DNA of 64,000 bases from Brachypodius melanocephalos. Taxonomy: Eukaryota; Chordata; Aves; Passeriformes; Pycnonotidae. Below the pieces are notes generated by a model. The model worked only from the letters and a program-made list of their open reading frames with translations, did not search any database and was not told where the DNA came from. The position numbers and the translations under genes were made by a program. This document shows, one piece after another, positions 1 to 12,400 of this stretch; within the stretch, counting starts at the first letter, position 1, and every line of letters starts with the position of its first letter. The stretch lies in NCBI GenBank assembly GCA_013398615.1, contig VZSR01003371.1, positions 3,158,530 to 3,222,529 on the forward strand, in the 5' to 3' direction.

Positions 1-2593
1 GAACAGAGACTCGAAGCAGCCAACACCTTTCCTGCTGGAGGACATGCCAGTAGAAGATGCTGATTTGCCAGCAGTGAGCCACCTCGGGTCCCAGGTGGGT
101 TCCAGCAGCACCAGAGATTTGAAAATCAGTGGTTTCATGGTCATTGTGGCCAAGACAGTCACCAATCACCACCTCACCCACGAGAGGCTCTCTGGGAACA
201 AGTCACAAAGCACAGAGGACACCTCTGCCAAGAAGTTGTCATCCAGATGTCTTGGGAATCTCCTGGACCTGTCTTTTCCCAGTCAACATCTGGCCAGTGG
301 AATTGCCCCACAAGGACAAGCGTGGTTGGGTTGGTGGTGTCCTGAGAGCCCTTAAAGGATAACTCCAATATGCCATGGCCTGACTGGGTCCCACGATGCC
401 AATGAACAATATCCTCTGACTGGTGTCGATTCTGGGTACTTGAGGTGAAGAAATGTCACTTTGAGATAAAGGAGCTTGGATGAAATATTCTCTGCTGACC
501 TGGTGTATGGGAGATGTAATCAGCCTTACTTTCAGTTCACTGTCTCTAGAACATCCATGATTTTTAAGTCTCAGGTATTAGATTACTCCAGGGAAAAAAA
601 TCCCAGCTAAGTAACCAGATGGGTTTTCCTCTTTGCTACTTAACACAGGCCAAGCTCAGCTGTGGAGAGGGAACGTGGAACTTTGCCTGCCTGCCTGGGA
701 GCTTAAAAACATGTCCACCTGATTTTCAGGGAAAAAAAATCCTGCCTTTTTTATCCTTTATACATGACACAAAACTTATTTGAAAAACAGAAAAGGCAAG
801 AAATTGCCCAGGCAGGATGGATTAAATGATACTGAACCTCTGTCACATGTCAAAACCTCCAGCTGTACAATCTGGCGAGCAGAGAACATTTTTCTAAAGG
901 TTCTGCAGCTGAGGATGTTCAATCTGCTTAAAGTTTCCTGCTGACTTAAGCTTTAAAAGTGATAAAAAGCTCTTGGCCAGCCTCGCTGGTGCTGAGGCAA
1001 TGGTGTTGGTGAGGAGAGCATCCCAGGAACTGGAAATGAAGCCCATTGGGCATTTGTGGGCATCAGAGATAGGAATTACAGCGAAGCAACCCCTTGAGCA
1101 GCTTCCAAGGATCAGATGAGGGAGCAATAATGGCCTTGGGCTGCTGGGGAACCTCTGGGAGGAGGCTGGAAAAGGCTGTTGATAGCCAGAGCTATCACGG
1201 CAGCAAATCCTCAGGAAAAACACAGAGCCTGAGCAAAAACCACTCAGTGCAGCCCCCAAAGCCCCAGCCAGGGTCAGCACATGCTGTTTGAGCTCTCAAA
1301 TAAGCATGAAAGAAACATTTTTCATAAATGATAAACCACAGCTGACCTGCAGAGAAACCTGCAAGTAACCTGTCCAAAAAGGGGTGGTCCATGGCAAAGA
1401 GGCTGAGTTTTCCCAAGGTGTTCATATGCAGTGGATCATACCCTGAAAACCCTGTCAGTAGAAAGTGTGATTATCTCTTTGATCTTCAATTAGACAAGAT
1501 TTTGGTACATTACTTACGAGCTGTTGGATTTGACTCTTCACTGATCTGGTCCAGCCCTCACTAAGTTACATATAAAAGTAAAGGGAAGAATTATAGTCTC
1601 CTCTTCAAAAAATAATACTCATTTAAGGGTTAGAGGAAGGCAGGACTGTCTTTTTTTTTTCCCCAGCAATAAATTAAGATAGTAAGAAGAGCATCCCAGT
1701 GTACCATCTAGATTTACAGTGGGGTTTTTCAATTTCATTTGTCATTGCCAAATACATTACACTGGGATTAAACTGTACAGGTTATTAAATACTGATTACA
1801 AGAAGACAGCGTGCTGTGGCAGGCAAATAAAACTTGCAAGTTACTGAAATCAAGGCTTTGAAAACGTTTTAAGGGAATTAATGTTTAATTAGAGATTTTG
1901 ATCTATAAGGCTTTCTAGTAATAGCTTCAGTAGGAGATTACACAAACCTGTGAGATATTTATAAGTAGAAAGAGTACTTGATGTAGTATTTTCTTTAATT
2001 AATCCTACACTGGAAGACCACCACGAGGGAATTTAGAGTTTGGTGCACAATAAAAAAGACCATTCAAGTTAGCAGGCACTACAGCTTCTGTGGGGTTTTG
2101 TTTTGGTTTTTTTGCATTATCAAATTCATGTGCATGTATTTTTAACAATACGGCATGAGATGAACTTTGAATTTAGTGTGATTAAGAATATTTCTAACTC
2201 AACATCCCCAAGTGAACTTGGAAATTGAAGTGTTGGGAGGTTTAGATCTGAGGGCTTTGGCTTAATTTTTTCTTCTGCTTTTTCGTGTCACTTTTTTCTT
2301 CTGCTGAATTTCATCTGTTATTGACTTCCAGAAACAACATAAATCATCAAAGGCATTTTGCTTTCCAACATGAGTGATGGTTTTATCTTTCACTCAGACA
2401 TTCTTGTACAAAGTCTTCTGTTTTGACCATAAAAAAATAGTTTATGTAATTTCCTGTAGGCAAACCAAGTGACTGATCCTTAACTCTTTTGCTCACTACA
2501 TTTAATGTTGATGGTCTGACATGATTTTCACAAAGCCAGAAGTGTTATTAAGGAAGTGTAAAAGGTGTTTGTGTTGGTAGGTCTCATGCTATG

Positions 2594-2627
2594 AAAAAAA
2601 AAAAAAAAAAAAACAAAAAAAAAAAAA
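2594..2627. repeat. Poly-A tract
   Basis: A run of 20 A, one C and 13 A. It could be the tail of an old retroposed sequence on the plus strand, but no recognisable element body precedes it. Confidence 0.85.
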
Positions 2628-3401
2628 CCAAGCCTCCTGGTCCCAGCTACCCAGGTTATGGAGTCACAGAGATGATAAAATTCCTGTTAAAGTTACTGGA
2701 AAGGGAAATTAATAAACTTTACAAGTTTTCAGTACAAAACCCCAGCCGTTTTAGGTCTTCAAGTTCATCTTTAATCTGAAATGCATCACCTTTCTGCTGA
2801 TGTACTGAGAGAAATAAAGCTGCAAAGACATTTTTTGAGGATTCAAAAGGCTTGATAAATTTGAAAAATCACTTAGAAAATGAGGACATCTTTCCTTTTC
2901 CTCCTCCTTTCCTGGTGCAGGTGGACCACAGACAGTGTCATTACACAATTTTTTGTTAAATCCACACAATTTAAAAAATGGATCAGGCTTTATGTTTAAA
3001 AGGTATTGATACAAATTACAGGTTCCTAATATTCCTCACAGCTAATTTTTATCAGTGGTTATGCTATGCTGATTTTCTCCTCATCACTTTAGCTGTAATT
3101 TTTTGGTTTAATACCCAGAGCACACATCCTCTATGCTGCCTGCTTAATTATTTTCATCTCCTTTTATGCCACATTTCTCAGATCAGTAATTATGTCAGAT
3201 CATAAATCCCATCCTACACTCACTGTAATAACTTGACAGATAGTAATACTTCCTATACAACATGGAACAAGGTGAGGTGGTTTAACAAAACACATAATTT
3301 CCTTCTAGTTAGTTTAATTAATTCATCTTAATTATTTAACCTATTAACCGCTGGTTAATTAAATTGAATCTGATGCACTCTCTTACTATATTTATATTGC
3401 C

Positions 3402-3417
3402 TTTTTTTTTTTTTTTT
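3402..3417. repeat. Poly-T tract
   Basis: A run of 16 T in AT-rich intergenic sequence. No repeat body was recognised on either side. Confidence 0.85.
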
Positions 3418-5193
3418 CCCTGAATGGGACTAGTGTTTCATTACCTCTGTTGCTCATTAATTTTAGTGCTGCTGTTGCTCTTTCTTGAAACGTTTGTTTC
3501 CTCCAGGGCCAAGTTAATCCATAATTCAGTGCTAATGGTAAATCTCCGTGCATTACCCACCACACATAATCCAAAAGGCAATGGAGGGGGACTCGATCAC
3601 ATCAGGTAACAGAACCCACTGCAGGAATGCACCCTAAATAGCCACAACCAGCCTGCCTTGGGGGTAAAAGGACACCTCCTTCCATCTGCTTTTGATAGCA
3701 CTTTTTTCCCAGTACCATCTTCTAAAAATATATCCCTGCTTTTCTTCCCAGGGTACAAGGGAGCAAGGTGGAATGAAGTGGCAGCCCATTTCTAAAGGCT
3801 TCTGAGGGCTCAAAAAAGCCCAGAGCAAATGCCACGGTGAAACCAGCCAAGGTGGCAAAATCAAATTCAACAAAGTCAGGCTCGGGAGCTCTCAGGAGCA
3901 GCTGCACTGCTTCTATACCCAAGGAGGTGACAGGGAGCTGCAGTGCCTGCCCTCAGCTGGAGATCTACCACAGCCTGCCCATCTATCAACTGTTACCTCT
4001 CCAAAAACATTTGTAATAATGGTGATAGCCTGGAAAAGCCAGGACCAGGGACTAGAAATACCTCTGCTGCCTGTACACTTCACTTTCTTCAAACATGTTT
4101 GTGGCAAGGCAGCTGAGCATCAGTGTAAGTGGGCAGTGTTGGTGACAGGGCAGACCAGGGCACAAAGCCACCCCAGGAGGGGATGGACTCCCTGCAGCAC
4201 ACCTGGATGTGCTGGCAGATGAGGATGAGGGTGGTCAGGACAGATGAGGGAGCCCAACAGCCTCCAAGGGAAAGGACATGACCATTGCCAGGAGCCCCTT
4301 AAGTCAAACCCCATCTACCAACTCTGCAAATGTGAGCTGGCCCTTTCTCCAGGGATTTTAATTCCACGCAGACATTTTAATTCCAGCTGTGTGGTACAGT
4401 GCACACCGTGCCCATAACCCACAGCCTGAGACCCACTCAAAATCCCACACCAGCAGGGGAATCTGCTGCAAAAGCCCCCATGGGACCCACCCCAGCACCC
4501 AGAGCAGCTCAGGAATCAGACCTGCCCATCTTCAGGCTAAGGAGCCCCTGCTAAGCACAAAGCTGAATGAGATCACAGCTGGTCCAGGGCCAGAAAGTAA
4601 TGGAGCAGTAATGGTTTATTGGCTTTTTGAGAAGGAGCTGTTTGATTTCAGACAGAGGAGAGTCAACAGCAGCATTCGCTCCGCTTAATCTCATTTCCAG
4701 CAGCACGCTGAGTGAGAAGGCACTTGGGCACAAAGCTGTGCTCGATTGCTCTCTGTTTATCCAGGATTACATTAGCAGCCCAAGAGCATCTGAAAACAGC
4801 CCCCAGCCAGAGCTGGGGCTTTGCAAATGGCTCCTGCAGCAGCACCAGGCTTGCAAGAAAAGAAATCCCAGTGTTTCCAGCAAGCTGCTGGCAGTTTGCT
4901 CAGTACAAGAGCTGCATTTAGATGCACAGGTTTTAGATGGGCAAATTGGAGACAGTGTCTGTTGAGGAAAGTACTGCAGATAACAAGTGTTGACCAGATA
5001 ATTTGGTTAATTTTACATAATTCACTTACCTTAAGCAAAAAGGAATCAAATGCAGAAGGGTAGATTTGGCCAAGGTGAGGGGTTCTTGCAAGGAGAAAGT
5101 TAGCAGAAGTTGGTCTGATCATGATCTACTTCATTATCCACAAACTAAGTTACTTTGAGAACAAAATTACCACCAAGTCTGGTATAACAGCTC

Positions 5194-5199
5194 TTTATT
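5194..5199 (-). promoter_or_regulatory. RPIA: Poly(A) signal AATAAA of RPIA (candidate)
   Basis: Plus-strand TTTATT reads AATAAA on the minus strand, about 1.1 kb after the RPIA stop codon. Beyond it the minus strand carries T- and GT-rich sequence of the kind expected downstream of a cleavage site. Confidence 0.55.
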
Positions 5200-6080
5200 C
5201 AGTGTCTAAAACACAAAGAGAGGGCTTGCATTTCGACATCAGAACCATGCAAAGCACCTATACACCAAAAATGAGATATTGAACGAGTGTCTCTCTCCTG
5301 CTACACGTAGAAAATTTAGGCAGGAAGACTCCATTTTCCTGTGCGTTCTGCTCTATCCTTCCACAGATCAACCAGCTGTGAGGGGTGATAATTAACCTTC
5401 ATTCCAAACCAAATCATTTGCCACTGAACATAATTCCATACTGCCCTAAGCTGCTAAAATATGCTCCTGTAAACTTCATCAAGCACCCACAGTTCTGCTC
5501 TTGGTCTACAAAGGACAAAGTCCCAAACATCTCCAGCTACAGGACAGACTTTAATCAGAGGTACTGAATTAAATGAGAGCAGAGTTTGGCTCAAAGGATG
5601 AATGCCTCTCCATACAGAAGCCCAGAAAAGGCCCTTATTAATGTCCCAGAGAGGGGGATGTAGAGACCACCCTAGGCTCAGAGAATTGTCATGGTGCACA
5701 GAGGACAACCAGACATCCTGAACTATTAAAAAACAGTGGTATAGAAAAATAAAAGGCATAAAATACTGAACCAAAAAGGTTCCAAATAAGGCATCAGCGG
5801 GTCCCAACTGGATGTGCTCCTGTTACATACATCACCCTCCCAGTCAGGACAGTTAGGAATGACGCATTAGGATTGTATTTCTGACTTCCATCATTAAGCA
5901 CTATGAGCAACCAGAAGGGTTCAAGTTCTCTTTGAAAAAAAGAAAAAAAAAAAAAACCACTAAACACAAAACCAGGGAGTAATGTTTTGGTTAAGTATTT
6001 CTTAGAAAAGAAAATAAAAACGTTAAAGCAATTCGTTGAAACGACTCATTAAAAAAAGACAGCATTCCTGTAAAGTAAAA

Positions 6081-6098
6081 ATATATATATATATATAT
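6081..6098. repeat. (AT)n microsatellite in RPIA 3' UTR
   Basis: Nine uninterrupted AT units within the inferred RPIA 3' UTR. Confidence 0.9.
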
Positions 6099-6308
6099 AA
6101 ATAGAATCTATGTTTTGTGTGTGTGTTTTGTTTGTTCACTTGGTTTTTCTATATATTTTTTTTTTAAAAAAGAGACATTCAGTATCAGGTCAGCGGGTTC
6201 TGATGGGCTCTCCGAACCCGTGGGTCTCCTACGACAGCCGCTGCTCCTTAAGGCAAAACGTCGGGGTTGGCACGGTCAGGACAGCTGAGTCCCCGTGGCA
6301 GGGCCCTG

Positions 6309-6406
6309 TCAGCAGGGCTGCTTCTCCCTCACGCTGATGGAACCATCCTCCATCCCAAAATACACCACCTCGGCCATGTCGATGAACAGCCCCGTCTCCA
6401 CCACGC
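6309..6406 (-). CDS. RPIA: RPIA coding exon 9 (last)
   Basis: Encodes residues 205-235 and the TGA stop at 6309-6311, ending with REKQPC. The acceptor is TTCGCAG. The first two bases complete the Gly-204 codon begun in exon 8. It matches the C-terminal VVDTGLF...REK region of vertebrate RPIA. Confidence 0.95.
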
Positions 6407-9400
6407 CTGCGAACGAGATGTCGCTGGTTACTGCCAGAGCCACCCTGTGCTCCTGCCCTCTGCTCTGCCCTCGTTAAAAAGCACCAGTGCCTCCACCAGA
6501 GGCTTGGAGAAGTGTCCAACCTGTATCAGCCACACAGGGAGCTGCTGGGAAGTCTCTTCCATGCAGCCACTCCCAGCAAAACCTCTCCAGAGACTGAGAA
6601 ACAAATCCCAAAGCTCCCCCAACATTCACACTGCCCCAGCCACCACTCTTGCACCAACACAACCACGAGAAAAACATTTTCTGCCATCTGATGACCCATG
6701 GGGGCAAGAGGAAGCTACACACACCCACAGGACTGGGGATCATCTGAAAGATTATCCTGTAATGGATCACCTGGCTGACACTTGTTCAAAGGTTAAGATT
6801 CAGCAGCTCCGGTGCTACCTCTGCAATTTGTAGCCCATTGGTAAATGTACTTTTGATTGCATTTAATTACCTCACAGTGATCACTGAGGCACAGGCAGAG
6901 GCCAGGAAGGTGGATAGAAACTGAGGAAAAGGGCCACCACAAGCACAGGGTGGCCAAAACCCTTCTCCCAGCACTGCATTTAGGCTTTAACAGCCTCACA
7001 TTGAGGCTCATCCGCTTCTGGGTAGGGAAGAAGCTCTTCTACTCTTAGCAGGTGCATTTCTGAGCAGAAAACAGTGCTGAGACTACACCCACAGGGTGGA
7101 ACAGGTCCCATTATTTACTATTCCTTTCTCAACCAAAAAGAAATGCAGGGAAGAAGCTCTTGCTGTGCAGAGCAACCAGGCACTGTCTGCCTCTTGCACA
7201 GGCACAGCTCTGATGATACAGAGATTTCTACAGCCATGGGCAGCAACTGGATTAGGATTTAGAGCACTGAACCAGGGGCAGCCCAGTCCAGTGGTGGTCA
7301 CCAGAGATCCCTTCCAACCCCAACAGTTTTGTGATTCTGTGATAAGAACTACTGAGGGAAGCAAAACCACTGACCAGAAACAACTAGAAGTTACTGGCCA
7401 CTCTTCACCCAGCCTACACCCAGAGCCTCTGCCTGGCCTGGTGTTTCAGTTGTGGAGCCAGGACAATATATGGCTGCTTTGTGGGGATGCTGGTGTTTGT
7501 GCAACAAGATCCCAACCTGTTCCTGCATGTTCTGGCAACACATGAGCAGCCAGTGAAGGCAGGACTTCAGGGACAGGCTTTGCCAAGATAACCAGAAAGA
7601 CTTCCAGATGCTGCTTCCCTGAAGTTCAGAGAGTGCCAGTGCTCCTGGGCAGACCTGGATGAGCCAGAGGCAGCTCTGGCCTGGGCAGCAGGTCTCAGGC
7701 AAGACAGGAGGCCTTGCAAAGAAGCTGTTTTGTTTGCAAACAGAGCACTCAGCCACTGCTGCTCGAGCCCAGCAAGAGCTTGGGCACAATTTATCCTGAC
7801 AGCAAGGCCAGCAGGGAGGGCTTCCCAATGGGAATGGGATGCAGAGCTGTAAGCAGCTCCTAGAAAATATCACAGCACAGTGCACACCCTTGCTCCAGAG
7901 TGCTCCAGTGTTTCCACTGAAAGTCCCTCTCTAAATGGGCACAAGGAGAATAAGGAAGAGGACAGGACTGTTGTGCCTAATGGGAAACAGTGCAAACATC
8001 AACCAGCATCACTCCAGGCTTTCACCAGTGTATGGGAAAAGCCACATGGGCACAACTGTACCAATTGAGCTGTCTGCTCTCTTGAGTAGAAACAAATGCA
8101 GGGACCTGCAGGAGGACAACAAACACACACACACATATTTCCTCATATCCAGGAGAGAGCTGCCACAGTCCAGGTTATTTATCACACACCAAGCCTGAGC
8201 CAGCTTTTGTGGTTTTTAAAAAAGTCAGACATCACCTGGTATCATTTTTATAGCGATGTTCACTTCACGCCAATCGTGAGCCTTGTCAAACTTCCAGTCC
8301 AGGATGAAGTTCCCATTGTCTGTCACCACAGGGCCCTGGAAGCAAATCCAGTTGTCATGGCATGAGCCCCGTGTCTCCTGATCCCAGCCAGGGATTGCCA
8401 CAGCCCTCACTGGGACCAGCTGTCCCCACAGCAGTGATTCAAGTAAACTGGGGCCATCCCTACAACAAACCTGTCAGTGAAACCATCACCCCCAACTCGA
8501 GACCCTCTCTTGCAGCTCAGAGTGCCCTGCAGCCCCCCAACACCCACAGAGCAGCGGGTCAGACCCAGGCTGGCAATCCCTCTGCTCCCTGCTCCTTTAG
8601 GAGTCACAGCCAGAGAGGCTCTCAATGAACAGCCTGAACACCTAAATACACAATTCAGTAACTGAAGTATAATAAGGAGAAATTACACAAGATGTCACTT
8701 GTGGGAGTGAAAGCCCAGATTTCACTAGATGAAGGGCCAGACCTCTGGTCCTTCCTCTGCCCACGTTGAGGTGGTTCCTCAGAGGGAGCAGGGCTGCCAG
8801 GGACACTCACTGCTTTGTTAACAGCCATCCGCAGCTCTACGACACCGCCAAATTTTTTGGTCAGGGCTTTGGTGACAGGGACATAAGCCATGGGGATGAC
8901 CTCGATCGGAACGCCCTTCTTCCAGTGCTCCCCAAGGCTGTCAGATTTTTTCCTGAGGGCACAGTTTGAGGTGGGATTAGTGTTGGACATTACACTGCTG
9001 ACACCATTAACATCACCCCAGGCCCTTTGCAAACCCCTCAGGCACAAGGCTCAGGAGGAGACAGGATCAGTCCAAGTGTGGCCTGGTGCAGCAAGAGCCA
9101 GTTTAATACACAATGCTCTATCCACTCCCTGTTTTGACATGTTTTGGACAAGCAGAACAGGAGTTGTTTTTTCCCACAGCCCCATGGCTGGAAAATTTAT
9201 TGCATGCTGACAATCACTGAGCTCAGAGTGCAGAACTGCCACTTCCCCACAAGCTCTGCTGACTCCCAAGCAGGCCTGCTGAGTTGAAAATTAAGAAAAA
9301 AGATAAATTGAATTGCTGAAATACTGGGAGCCAGGCTCATTTCCACCCATTCTTGCTCTCCTGTAAGCATTGGAATGACAACAATGGCCTAACACAGCAC

Positions 9401-12400
9401 CAGCTGAAACCTCCCATGGAGGACAAAGATATTATGAACAGTAATATCACCTGTAATCAGCAATAACGATGAAGCACTTTGCAAATCCTGCAACTATCTT
9501 CTCCTGTGTCAAGCAGCCACTGCAAGGGGGAAAAAATAAAAACAAAACCAGAAAATATCAGACTGCTCCTCACTGTGCCTAACGCCTTTGATGTCCAGTC
9601 CTCTCCAATATGTTCTTGCTGGTTTTGGTGCTTGCATTGCCCCACACCTTATCCTCCTTATCCTCCTCATCCCTCACTTTGCGCCCCTTGTCCCTGGCAG
9701 CCTTAGCCAGGAGCCACCCACATCTCCCACTGTGGGTGCACACACAGCCCTGCACTGGATCCTCTCTCAGAGACACCCACAGCCACACAGGGATGCTCAG
9801 AGCCCCCACCACCAGCACTGGGACAGACAGACAGACAGAGGGACAGCGAGGCTCACCCGCCACCTTTGATAAGGTTGAGGTCAGAGTCCACCTCGTCTGC
9901 TCCATCAATGGCAACATCAAGCTGTGGGAAGAGGAGAAAACAGATGTGGAAACATCTCCTGTGCAGCATCCAGGCCCTGCTCCTGGTGCAGCTCCAGGGG
10001 TGGAGCATTCCAAGCAGCAGTCACAAATGTCACCAGAGCTGGCACCACCTTGATGCCAGCCTGACCAGAGACAAGGGTCTGATGGGCCACCCAGGGATAC
10101 CCTGAGACCACCCAAGCCCTTCTAACAACCACAGGCATGTGAGAGGAAGAGAAACCCAAACCAGCTGCGGGCCTGCAAGGCACAACTCTTTAGCCTCTGG
10201 TGTTGTTTGAGGACCAGCATGTAAGATTTTCCCAGGAAAAATCTTTGACAGTTCAGCAAACACCCCTGTCTCAAGCCTCATCTTGGAAGAGATGCCAAGC
10301 ACCTGGAGGCAACACAACTCAGCAGCCTTCCTGCCATCTAAAGGGACAAGAACTAAGACAGAACTTGGAGGAAAAATAAACTAAACCTGTTAAAAATCAT
10401 AGAATCATTAATGTTAGAAAATATCTCTAAGATCCTTGAGTTCCAACCATTCAACAAACCCTGCCAGGTCTCCACTAAACCATCTCCCTGTGCCTCAAAT
10501 CTATATGTTTTTTGAAAACTTCCAAGGAGGCTGATTCCACCACTGCCCTGGGCAACCTGCTCCACTGCTTAACCAACCTCTCAGTGAGGAAATTTCTCCT
10601 AATATCCAATCTGAACCTCCTGTGGCACAACTTGAGGCCATTTCTTGTTGTCCCAACTCAAGTTCTCACTCGTATTCTGCAGCATGGGTGCCCAAACTCA
10701 ACCTCAGGAAGGACTAAGGAGCCTGGATGCTTTCTGAAGGAGCAGGTGAGAGAAGGCCAGGTGAGGTGTCACCTCCATGGTCCCACTTACCTCTGGATTT
10801 CGGTCCAAGTCACTCAGTGTTAAGCCGTTCTGCAGGATCAGCTGACGGGCCTGTGCACCAAGAAGACAACAAACACCATTTACCAGTGGCAGGAAAGGAA
10901 AAGAGACTCTTGGTGTCATTCCCTGGCTGCAGCAAGGATGGAGCCTCCCTGGGAGAGCTCCACTGCTCCACTCTGAGCTCGTGCAGAGGCTGCAGCAGGA
11001 ACACACAGCAAGGAGAAAAGGATGTTTCCAGACCAGAGCAGTTTAATCAAAAGAAAATCCTGCTGCTGATTTGAACTAAAATGCTCATGTGGTGCAACAG
11101 GACTCCTGGGTTTGGGTCTCTACACTAAATAGCAGGAGGCCTCATCAGCTTGGTGGGAATCATTTGTATCTAAGCACTAAAGCAGATATGGAATTTTTAA
11201 ATAAAGAATTTGTTGTTTCAGCTTGGACATCATTCTCTCCCACATCCATCCAGCCCTTCTTGTCTCCTTTGCCTGAAAACTGGGACCAAGAGAATTAAAT
11301 ATTTACACCACAGTAATGTGGAACTAACAGAGAAAATATTTTTCATATTGAAAATGAGCTAAACCCACAACTCATGGGAAAAGTGTGGGAAGCTGCTCAA
11401 GCAGCTGCTTGGTGGGTTTGATCCACTTCCTGCACCAAGACTGATTTCCCTCTAGTGGCAACACAACACAGGGCACCCAGAGCTGCCCGTGGCTCAGTCC
11501 CTCAGCTCAAACAGGGAATCACAGAATTGTTTAGCCAGCTTTACCAACATCAAGTCCAGTCCTTAACCCAGCACTGCCAGGCCACCACTAAACCACGTCC
11601 CCAAGTGCCACATGTACATGGCTTTTACAGTCCCTCCAGGGATGGTGACTCCACTACTGCCCTGCGCAGCCTGTTCAGTGCTTGACCACCTTCCCAGTGA
11701 AGAATTTTTCCCTAATACCCAATCTAAACCTCTCCTGGCGCAACTTGGGGCCATTTCCTCTTGTCCTGTTATTTGAAGCTTGGGAGAAGAGACCAACCCC
11801 AATGTGGCTGCCCCTTCCTGTCAGGGAGTTGTGGAGAGTGAGAAGGTCCCCCCTGAGATTTCTTTTTGCCAGGCTGAGCCCCCCAGCCCCCTCAGATGCT
11901 CCTCACCTCACCTGTGCTCCAGACCCTTCACCCCTTCTCTGGACACACTCCAGCCCCTCAGTGCCCTTCCTGTCATGAGGCACAAAACTGGACAGAGCAT
12001 TCAAGGTGTGGCCTCACCAGTGCCCAGCATAGAGGGACAATCTCTGCCCTGGTCCTGCCCCCAACACCATTGGTGTGACAGGCCAGGCACCCATGACCTC
12101 CTTGGCCACCTGAGCACAACATGGGTCTTGTTCAGCCACTCTTGATTATCAGCACCCCCAGGACTTTTCTGCTGGGCCACTTTCCAGCCACTCTGCCCAC
12201 AGCCTGGAGTTCTGCAGGGGGTTGTTGTGGCCAAAGTGCAGACCCAGCACTTGCCCTTGCTGAACCCCAGACCATCGGCCTTGGTCCATCCATCCAGCCT
12301 GTCCAGATCCCTGCAGAGCCTTCCTGCCCCCTGGCAGATCCACACTCCCACCCACCTTGGTGTCACTTGCAGAATCTCTAACTGGTTGAATTTTCTATGC

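Larger units (their letters stand above)
1..5174. other. Non-coding flank downstream of RPIA
   Basis: I see no gene I can support here. Open frames are short, overlap on both strands and match no family I recognise. The sequence is AT-rich with homopolymer runs at 2594-2627 and 3402-3417. Around 44-95 an open frame ends in a donor-like CAG/GTGGGT, but there is no recognisable protein and no partner exon. Confidence 0.6.
5175..6308 (-). other. RPIA: RPIA 3' UTR (inferred)
   Basis: This stretch follows the RPIA stop codon on the minus strand and runs to just past an AATAAA signal at 5194-5199. It is T-rich when read on the transcript strand (several T runs around 5937-6180) and holds an AT dinucleotide tract. 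A weaker ATTAAA at about 5550-5555 could give a shorter transcript. The end is inferred from the signal and a GT-rich stretch beyond it, not from transcript data. Confidence 0.55.

Noticed and set aside
44..355. Open frame of 103 codons at the left edge, with a donor-like site
   Set aside because: No recognisable protein, no conserved motif, and overlapping frames on both strands. It could be a chance frame.
11780..12366. Open frames at 11780-12366
   Set aside because: They lie inside a truncated CR1 element, mostly in antisense, and are not host genes.
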